Source: SIG636 sp045592105 (GTDB taxonomy: Bacteria > Bacillota > Clostridia > Oscillospirales > CAG-382). From it: 19,676 nt of DNA. The notes beneath the pieces are model-generated. The model did not search any database, was not told where the DNA came from, and was given only the letters and a program-made list of their open reading frames with translations. The stretch is from positions 1-19,676 of the forward strand of contig JAZNUB010000022.1 in NCBI GenBank assembly GCA_045592105.1. The letters run 5' to 3'. This document shows, one piece after another, positions 14,501-19,676 of this stretch; position 1 is the stretch's first letter, and each line of letters begins with the position of its first letter. The position numbers and the translations under genes are program-made.

Positions 14501-16150
14501 CTAAGCTTGCTTCCCGTGCGCGGCGGAAAGCGCGCTGTTTATATCCTCGCAAAAGCTATTGCTGCCAACAGCATCGTAAAATCCGCTTTTCTTCATCGCC
14601 TTAAGCGGCTGTGCATTAACGTGGGAGAATATAACGCGCACACCCTGCTCCGCACAGCGCTTACAAAGCTTTTCTATTGCGTTAAGCGCCGTGATATCAA
14701 GCGCAACAACACCGCCCATACGCAAAACAAGGCAACGCACGCCCTCGTTTGGCTCTATTTCCGCTATTTTATCCGCAGAGCCAAAGAACAATATGCCGCG
14801 CATATCGTAAACTTTAACGCCCTTAGGCACTTCCGTGCTGTTCTCGTCCAAGCCGTTTTCCAACGAAGTTACCGCGCTTTCACGGCTTACACGCTTGATA
14901 AGCAAAACCGCAACAAGCACCATACCAACAGCTATTGCAACAACAAGGTCAAAAACAACGGTTAAAACGAAGGTAAGCACCATAACAAGTATATCGCTTT
15001 TAGGTGCAAATCTTGCTATCTTTACAAACTTTCTCCACTCGCTCATATTATAAGCAACCACAAACAGTATTGCGGCGATAACAGGCATAGGGATTAGCGA
15101 TGCATAAGGCATTAAGAACAGCAAAACAAGCAGAAGCACAGCGGAATGAACGATGCCTGCCACAGGCGTTCTGCCGCCGTTTTTTATGTTTGCCGCCGTG
15201 CGCGCAATAGCTCCCGTTGCAGGGATACCGCCAAACAAAACGGAGGCTATGTTTGCCACACCCTGCCCCACAAGCTCTGCATTGGAATTATGGCGCGAGT
15301 TTATCATACCGTCTGCTACAACGCAGGAAAGAAGCGATTCTATGCCCGCCAAAATTGCTATCGTAAACGCATCGGGCACAACGGCTATAATCTTTTTAAG
15401 GCTGAAATCCATTGCACCGTAATCAACGCTGGGCAAGCCCTTGGGGATATCGTACAAATCGCCTATGGTGAACACGCTATCATCAAAGCCGGGGATAAAC
15501 TTAACCATAAGCACGCCTGCAACCACCGCTATAAGAGAGGGCGGAACCCTTTTTTCCACCTTGGGATAGAGTATAAGTATCAAAAGGCATACCGCGCCAA
15601 CAACCAACGCTTGCCAGCTAAAGGTGCTAATAGCCTCTATATTAGCGCTTATTTTTTCGAAGGTTTCAATAGGCGGCTCCGTACCCTTGGCGTACTGCAA
15701 GCCAAGAAAATCCTTTATCTGCCCCACAAATATGGTTACGGCAATACCCGCCGTAAAGCCAACGGTTATCGTTGTGGGTATATACTTTATAAGCGAGCCA
15801 AGCTTGAAAACACCCATAAGTATAAGCAAAACGCCTGCAATAAGGGTGGCTATAAACAACCCGTCCATCCCCTGCTCGCTAACGATGCCTGCAACTATAA
15901 CGGCAAACGCCGCAGTAGGCCCTGCTATCTGCACCCTGCTGCCGCCAAACACGGAAACCATAAGCCCTGCCGCGATAGCCGTGTATATACCGCAAGCAGG
16001 CGGTACGTTAGAGGCTATTGCCAGCGCAATAGACAGCGGCAACGCTATTATTGCAACAATCAAGCCCGCCGTTAAATCCTTAACAAGCTGGCTGCCGCTA
16101 TAATTCTTAAAAGAAGAAAAAAGCTTTGGCTTTAAATAGAAATTTTTCAC
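14501..16150 (-). CDS. SulP-family anion transporter with STAS domain
   Basis: A 549-residue SulP (SLC26-type) transporter, a normal bacterial length. The first part has LVKDLTAGLIVAIIALPLSI (conserved TM1), a GIYTAIAAGLMVSVFGGSRV block and AGPTAAFAVIVAG, the SulP signature region. About residues 440-540 form a cytoplasmic STAS domain (VYDMRGILFFGSADKI, LVLRMGGVVALDITALNAIEKL). Relatives carry sulfate, bicarbonate with Na+, or dicarboxylates; no sulfate-assimilation or carbonic anhydrase gene is in view, so the substrate is open. The start is GTG (16148-16150), with GAGGAG about 8 bases upstream. It is the first gene of a minus-strand operon with the acyltransferase and the glutamate symporter. 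Confidence 0.93.
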   Translation of the reverse strand: MKNFYLKPKLFSSFKNYSGSQLVKDLTAGLIVAIIALPLSIALAIASNVPPACGIYTAIAAGLMVSVFGGSRVQIAGPTAAFAVIVAGIVSEQGMDGLFIATLIAGVLLILMGVFKLGSLIKYIPTTITVGFTAGIAVTIFVGQIKDFLGLQYAKGTEPPIETFEKISANIEAISTFSWQALVVGAVCLLILILYPKVEKRVPPSLIAVVAGVLMVKFIPGFDDSVFTIGDLYDIPKGLPSVDYGAMDFSLKKIIAVVPDAFTIAILAGIESLLSCVVADGMINSRHNSNAELVGQGVANIASVLFGGIPATGAIARTAANIKNGGRTPVAGIVHSAVLLLVLLFLMPYASLIPMPVIAAILFVVAYNMSEWRKFVKIARFAPKSDILVMVLTFVLTVVFDLVVAIAVGMVLVAVLLIKRVSRESAVTSLENGLDENSTEVPKGVKVYDMRGILFFGSADKIAEIEPNEGVRCLVLRMGGVVALDITALNAIEKLCKRCAEQGVRVIFSHVNAQPLKAMKKSGFYDAVGSNSFCEDINSALSAAHGKQA

Positions 16151-16185
16151 AACCGTTTCTCCTCAAACATAAAATCTCATTTTAA

Positions 16186-16214
16186 AGTATAGCACGCCAA
16201 ACATAAAAAGTAAA
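16186..16214 (-). promoter_or_regulatory. Promoter of the sulP-plsC-gltS operon
   Basis: On the minus strand TTTACT (16214-16209) and TATACT (16191-16186) are 17 bp apart, 36 bases before the GTG start. It is weaker than the divergent promoter, whose -35 box begins 10 bases away. Confidence 0.5.
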
Positions 16215-16223
16215 GTTTTTTCA

Positions 16224-16252
16224 TTGCCATAACGGCTAAAATATGGTATAAT
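16224..16252 (+). promoter_or_regulatory. Promoter of the 16293 lipoprotein
   Basis: TTGCCA (16224-16229) and a perfect TATAAT (16247-16252) with 17-bp spacing. It is back-to-back with the operon promoter, so one regulator could reach both. Confidence 0.75.
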
Positions 16253-16292
16253 ATTTCTCGCATTTTTACAAAACTTATAAGGAGCTATGCTT

Positions 16293-16697
16293 ATGAAAAA
16301 ATTAACGGTTTTATTACTTATAGTGTTTACCGTAGCAAGCCTTTGCGCTTGCACCTATGTGAAGCTTAACGCAGATATAACAGTAAACGCGCGTTTTATT
16401 AATGAGGACCACAGCGTTGATGCACCGCTGTCTGCCGAGGATGCCGCTGTAATAAGCAAGCTGTTTAACGGCAAGGCGCTATATGAAGAAACACCGCCTT
16501 GCCGCTTTACTGCTGATTTCGCGCTTACGATAGGTGGCAGTACCTACTGCATAGCTAACGACGGTTGCCCTTTCGTTTACCTTTTAGAGAAAGAGGAATA
16601 CTTTTTGCTTTCAAATGAGGAGCACAAAAAGCTAAAGGAACTGTTGGCGGAATACGGCGTGGTTTTTGAAAGCTCAGAGTTATCCGAAATTAAATAG
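16293..16697 (+). CDS. Small predicted lipoprotein of unknown function
   Basis: A 134-residue protein with a lipoprotein signal peptide (MKKL, hydrophobic stretch, SLCAC), so Cys20 is the likely anchor, Cys18 less so. The mature domain holds a Gly-containing strand block (FALTIGGSTYCIANDGCPFVYLL) with two further cysteines, and a helical charged end (SNEEHKKLKELLAEYGV). No named family is recognised. Two nearby ATGs are in frame (16287 and 16293); the second is chosen because AAGGAG (16279-16284) is 8 bases from it and only 2 from the first. The gene has its own promoter and a strong terminator. It is the last chromosomal gene before the mobile element. Confidence 0.8.
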   Translation: MKKLTVLLLIVFTVASLCACTYVKLNADITVNARFINEDHSVDAPLSAEDAAVISKLFNGKALYEETPPCRFTADFALTIGGSTYCIANDGCPFVYLLEKEEYFLLSNEEHKKLKELLAEYGVVFESSELSEIK

Positions 16698-16729
16698 ATA
16701 AAACACAAACTTGTATGTAAAAAGGCGTA

Positions 16730-16771
16730 AAATCGCCCAATAAGCCTACCGGCTTATTGGGCGATTTGTTT
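16730..16771 (+). terminator. Terminator of the 16293 lipoprotein
   Basis: A 17-bp perfect stem (16730-16746 with 16751-16767) and a TACC loop, followed by GTTTTTG. The stem begins AAATCGCCC and ends GGGCGATTT. Confidence 0.93.
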
Positions 16772-16823
16772 TTGAATTGCCGTGTAATTCTCCCACACAC
16801 CGCAACAAGGTTTAATTTAAAGA

Positions 16824-16871
16824 TAAAGCGCAACGCTTTACGCAAGTTGTCATAAGGATATCTTTGCGTAA
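16824..16871. repeat. Nested inverted repeats near the element end (candidate attachment region)
   Basis: TAAAGCG (16824-16830) and CGCTTTA (16834-16840) form a 7-bp hairpin with a CAA loop. TTACGCAA (16838-16845) and TTGCGTAA (16864-16871) form a second inverted repeat that shares bases with the first. They sit between the chromosomal terminator and the recombinase stop, where a serine recombinase would be expected to bind. Function is inferred from position only. Confidence 0.35.
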
Positions 16872-16888
16872 GGCGGTGGCTTGGGGTT

Positions 16889-16925
16889 GGACGGACAGTT
16901 TAGGCTGTCCGTCCTTTCCTTTTGC
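16889..16925 (+). terminator. Terminator pointing into the recombinase from the left
   Basis: GGACGGACAG (16889-16898) / CTGTCCGTCC (16905-16914), a 10-bp perfect stem with a 6-base loop, followed by TTTCCTTTT on the plus strand. It lies just behind the recombinase stop codon but has no T run on the minus strand, so it would mainly block chromosomal read-through into the element in antisense. Confidence 0.65.
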
Positions 16926-16926
16926 T

Positions 16927-18555
16927 TTAGTCTTTTGGGGTGGGAACAATGCATCCGACGTATCGAAAGTATATGTCGATCTGTTGTTCTGCCGTCTTTG
17001 CCCACTTTTCGGTTCGTTCGTGGATTACGACCTTGTCGATGAAGGTTCGCAGAATCTCGGGCGTTAGGGCTTGCAGGTCGGTATATTTGTTTGAGATCAT
17101 AACGAACCGTTCCACGTTAGTTGAGGATGCTTTCAGTTCCTCAATCTGTTTTTGCAGGATTGGAATCTGTTCTGCGATTGCTCTTTGCTCTGAGTTGTAC
17201 CCGTCGGATAGCATACGGAATTGCTCGTTTGTGATTTTACCGAGAACATTATCTTCGTAAAGTCTTTTGAACAAAGCATTCAGCTCCGTGTTGCGTTTCT
17301 CCAATTTACCAAGCTCATTTGTTTTTGCGTTAAGCTCTCTTCGATTTTCGGAGGAGCTTTTCTTGTTTATGAACTCTACAAACTCATGAGTCTTGGTACG
17401 GGCATAGTAGGTGATTCTTCGGACCTCTTCCATGATGATCTCATCAAGAGCAACCTCACGGATTCGATGCGCGGTACATAGTTGTTCTCCAATGTGTTTG
17501 CGGTATCGGCTGCAGATGAAGTTGTAATCGCTCGGCTTAATGGATTTCCCTCGAACAAAGTACAGCTTTGAACCGCAGTCAGCGCAATATAGAAGACCGC
17601 TGTATTTATCAATCTCACCCATATTGTTTCGACGGCGTTTTCCTTCACGAACCTTTTGAACCGCATCCCACGTTTCCTGATCAATGATTGCTTCGTGGGT
17701 GTTCTCGAATCTGTATTGCTCGTTTTTCGGAACATCAACCTGGCGTTTATCCTTGTAGGAGATGACTCGTGTCCTGCAGTTAATGGTGTGACCGAGATAC
17801 ACTTCATTTTTGAGTATCCTTCCGATTGTTTCCGCAGTCCAACCGTATGGCTTATCTGTGTCAGTAACGGTACCGTATATACCTTGTTCGTGGTATCTGC
17901 GAATTGTGGGTTTAAAGATTTTCTCATCCCTTAATACGTTACCGATATTCGTCGGTCCCATTCCTTGTGCGCAGAGTTCAAATATTCTTCTCACTATTGG
18001 AGCGGTTTCTTCATCAATCAGCAGATGACCTTTTACGTTTGGATCCTTTTTGTAGCCGTACGGAATCTGTGTGCTGACACGTTCACCGCGTTCTGCTTTG
18101 GCTTTCACAACAGCACGGATCTTCTTGCTTGTATCTCTTGCAAACCATTCGTTGAAAAGATTCTTGAAAGGTGCGAACTCATTTCCTTCGCTATAGAGCG
18201 AATCGTAGTTGTCGTTGACGGCTATATACCGAACATTCCATCTTGGAAAGAGCATCTCGGTGTAGTTGCCCACCTCGATATAATTTCTGCCGAGACGGGA
18301 GAGGTCTTTGGTGATGAGCGTTGCCACCTTGCCTTGCTCCATCATTTCAAGGAGTCTTTGAAAGTCCGGTCGGTTAAAGCTGACACCCGAGTACCCGTCA
18401 TCTACGAAGATTTGGATATTTTCGAAGCCGTTGTCCTTGGCGTACTTTTCAAGGATAGCTCTCTGATTCTGTATACTGTTGCTGTCGCCCTTGTTCTCGT
18501 CCTCCTGAGAGAGTCTGCAATATAATGCTGTAATTTTTTCTGTTTGGTTTGACAT
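16927..18555 (-). CDS. Large serine recombinase (TnpX-like)
   Basis: A 542-residue site-specific recombinase that would excise and integrate the element through a covalent serine-DNA link. The N-terminal catalytic domain (about 8-150) holds LYCRLS with nucleophile Ser16, then GYSGVSFNRP and DLSRLGRNY (84-92) with active-site arginines. A recombinase domain (about 165-300) follows, then a zinc ribbon (Cys324, Cys327, Cys348, Cys360), a coiled coil (about 390-470, rich in Glu/Leu/Lys) and a C-terminal segment ending IHERTEKWAKTAEQQIDIYF, like the DUF4368 tail of Tn4451-type enzymes. AAAGGAGG precedes the ATG. All catalytic features are present, so it is probably active. Tn4451-type enzymes are known to use a GA core dinucleotide. 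Confidence 0.95.
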   Translation of the reverse strand: MSNQTEKITALYCRLSQEDENKGDSNSIQNQRAILEKYAKDNGFENIQIFVDDGYSGVSFNRPDFQRLLEMMEQGKVATLITKDLSRLGRNYIEVGNYTEMLFPRWNVRYIAVNDNYDSLYSEGNEFAPFKNLFNEWFARDTSKKIRAVVKAKAERGERVSTQIPYGYKKDPNVKGHLLIDEETAPIVRRIFELCAQGMGPTNIGNVLRDEKIFKPTIRRYHEQGIYGTVTDTDKPYGWTAETIGRILKNEVYLGHTINCRTRVISYKDKRQVDVPKNEQYRFENTHEAIIDQETWDAVQKVREGKRRRNNMGEIDKYSGLLYCADCGSKLYFVRGKSIKPSDYNFICSRYRKHIGEQLCTAHRIREVALDEIIMEEVRRITYYARTKTHEFVEFINKKSSSENRRELNAKTNELGKLEKRNTELNALFKRLYEDNVLGKITNEQFRMLSDGYNSEQRAIAEQIPILQKQIEELKASSTNVERFVMISNKYTDLQALTPEILRTFIDKVVIHERTEKWAKTAEQQIDIYFRYVGCIVPTPKD

Positions 18556-18628
18556 ATCGTTTTACCTCCTTTGTCATGTCAAACCGATTGAGAGTGCAGG
18601 GGTGCAGTTATGGATTCTGCGACATCAG

Positions 18629-18664
18629 GATACTCGCAATCAGTTTCAATGTCCAGCGAGAATC
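18629..18664. repeat. Near-perfect inverted repeat between tnpW and the recombinase
   Basis: GATACTCGC (18629-18637) and GCGAGAATC (18656-18664) pair with one mismatch across an 18-base loop. It overlaps the region just behind the TnpW stop codon and could be an mRNA hairpin in the transcript leading to the recombinase, but there is no T run. The 117 bases 18556-18672 hold no gene. Confidence 0.35.
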
Positions 18665-18672
18665 GGAAAGAT

Positions 18673-18927
18673 TCAAGAAACTTTATCAAGTTCTTTTTCC
18701 ATAAGCCGCTTCAATGCTTCGTCGCTGTCTTTCGTGTCAATATCAAAAATAGAATTGACCTTGTACTTCATCCCGCCGATCACATACTCGGTGGTGGAAG
18801 TCAAGGTCTTTTCATTCAGATGATTAGTTTGTCTTCTGCGGATGCTTGTGGCAACATCCTTTTCGTAATCGTTTCCCGACGGGATCCGAAAGTCGATTTC
18901 ATTTTCATAAATCACTTTTCTCTTCAT
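18673..18927 (-). CDS. TnpW-like transposon-encoded small protein
   Basis: An 84-residue protein. The C-terminal half, TEYVIGGMKYKVNSIF followed by a helical DSDEALKRLMEKE, matches the pattern of the TnpW family (IGG, Tyr, Val, Phe, then a charged helix) found next to TnpX-type recombinases and relaxases. The basic N-terminal half (MKRKVIYENEIDFRIPSG, SIRRRQTNHL) could contact nucleic acid. The role of TnpW is not known. GGAGGAAT precedes the ATG at good distance. It follows the relaxase by 16 bases and is probably cotranscribed with it. Confidence 0.7.
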   Translation of the reverse strand: MKRKVIYENEIDFRIPSGNDYEKDVATSIRRRQTNHLNEKTLTSTTEYVIGGMKYKVNSIFDIDTKDSDEALKRLMEKELDKVS

Positions 18928-18943
18928 TCAATTCCTCCGTTCA

Positions 18944-19676
18944 TTACATATACATTCCCAAGCCATTTGCCTGCTCGTATTCTTCTTTGGTACAGTAGCA
19001 GACGAACGCCTGAGGGGATATCTTGCGTCCGAGTATTTCTTCGAGACGCTCTTTTTCTTCCCAGTCCACTTCGGTAAGCTGTCTTGGCGTGTACGATTCT
19101 CTTGGCGGTACGGCAGATAGAACGTCGCCGATCATTCGGATCAGTCCTGTTGTTACCGTCATATTCATATCCTCATCGTGCTCTGGTGTTTTGTAGCTTC
19201 GGTACGTCTCCGCAAGCTCTCCGTTGCACCCGCCCATCGCAAAGTAAAGCTCGATATTGGATTTGAGAAACCGCTCGTCGAAGAGCTTATTGTCACGGCA
19301 GGTATATCCTTCGGGTGTGGTGAAGGTCATATACTTGTAATCCGAATACCACTTGACGCTGTATCCGTGTCGCTCCATACATTCGATGAAAGCCTCGGGT
19401 GTGGGACTGCATTCAAGTGCCCAATCAAGAAATGCACACAGACGCTTTTTCCATTTGGGATATCTTCCGTAGGTGCATTTCTCTTCGGTGACCGAGAGCC
19501 CTCGCTCACGGCACAGCTTATTGGAGTGCTCCTTTACCTTCAGCATATCGTCTCTTGACTGATGAAACTTCTTTCCGTTTTCAAAGTTCACCGAATTGAA
19601 AACGATGTGATTGTGAATGTGTGCTTCGTTGATATGCGTTGACACTACCGCTTGATAACCGCCGAAGTACATCGCA
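18944..19676 (-). CDS. MOB-type relaxase, C-terminal part (cut by the window edge)
   Basis: The frame is open to the right edge; the first visible codon is GCG at 19673-19675, so the N-terminus with the catalytic Tyr is outside. The visible part starts within the relaxase domain: a STHINEAHIHNHIVFNSVN block holds the metal-binding His residues of the HUH-type motif 3, followed by KKFHQSRDDML. After the catalytic domain come about 180 residues with a helical, charged pattern, including a KWYSDYKYMTFTTPEGYTCRD segment, which is common in relaxases of Clostridia mobilisable elements. It nicks the element at its transfer origin and leads the strand into a recipient with help of a conjugation system. 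An internal ATG at 19672 is not the true start. Confidence 0.9.
   Translation of the reverse strand, partial: AMYFGGYQAVVSTHINEAHIHNHIVFNSVNFENGKKFHQSRDDMLKVKEHSNKLCRERGLSVTEEKCTYGRYPKWKKRLCAFLDWALECSPTPEAFIECMERHGYSVKWYSDYKYMTFTTPEGYTCRDNKLFDERFLKSNIELYFAMGGCNGELAETYRSYKTPEHDEDMNMTVTTGLIRMIGDVLSAVPPRESYTPRQLTEVDWEEKERLEEILGRKISPQAFVCYCTKEEYEQANGLGMYM

Larger units (their letters stand above)
16781..19676. mobile_element. One end of a mobilisable element (Tn4451/TnpX-type), running off the window
   Basis: Three minus-strand genes form a module typical of clostridial mobilisable or conjugative transposons: large serine recombinase, TnpW-like protein and MOB relaxase. In such elements the recombinase lies near one end, so the chromosomal junction should fall in the gene-free stretch 16781-16926; the exact base cannot be fixed without an empty site. 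Codon choice in these genes is more GC-rich and less biased to TTT/AAA-type codons than the flanking genes, in line with acquisition. The other end and any cargo lie to the right. Confidence 0.8.

Noticed and set aside
15146..16075. Long plus-strand open frame (309 codons) opposite sulP
   Set aside because: It has the biased composition of a reverse frame and lies fully within the SulP gene, which has strong family motifs.
1..19676. CRISPR arrays, tRNA and rRNA genes
   Set aside because: I saw no regularly spaced direct repeats and no recognisable tRNA or rRNA sequence on either strand.

Overview
The window looks like chromosome of a low-to-moderate-GC Gram-positive anaerobe, most likely an uncultured gut or rumen Clostridia (Bacillota). 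This rests on sigma-A promoters with 17-bp spacing, strong AGGAGG-type ribosome sites, hairpin-plus-T-run terminators, lipobox lipoproteins, a tandem glycine riboswitch, the FakA/FakB pair and a Tn4451-type recombinase/TnpW/relaxase module. I cannot name a genus.

Layout. (1) 1-800 is decayed DNA: a fragment of an IS1182-type transposase joined to the remnant of an unrelated Cys-motif protein, closed by a terminator. (2) 741-6530 holds single genes with their own promoters: a small lipoprotein, an SLC13/ArsB-like anion transporter, a Na+:alanine/glycine symporter behind a tandem glycine riboswitch with a visible terminator/antiterminator switch, and a large GH99/WbsX-like lipoprotein whose promoter -10 box lies inside a perfect 13-bp inverted repeat. 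(3) 6538-11552 is a probable four-gene operon: FakB (DegV family), FakA, a GPH-family symporter and a membrane-anchored alpha/beta hydrolase with Cys in place of the nucleophilic Ser. (4) 11569-11920 is a monocistronic TM2-like membrane peptide. (5) 16150 down to 11937 on the minus strand is a tightly packed operon: SulP anion transporter, a PlsC-like acyltransferase with an added zinc ribbon and C-terminal domain, and an ESS-family glutamate symporter. Its promoter faces that of a plus-strand small lipoprotein (16293-16697). (6) From about 16781 to the right edge is one end of a mobilisable element: large serine recombinase, TnpW-like protein and a truncated MOB relaxase, all on the minus strand.

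How the genes fit together. The recurring themes are solute uptake (anion, alanine/glycine, glutamate, sulfate/bicarbonate-like and sugar-type symporters) and phospholipid acyl supply (FakA/FakB making acyl-phosphate; a PlsC homologue on the opposite strand). The riboswitch pairing predicts that glycine shuts off its own importer. I did not find a convincing wholly new system. The items most worth checking are the riboswitch switching helix, the palindrome over the glycosidase promoter, the Cys-nucleophile hydrolase and the PlsC fusion.
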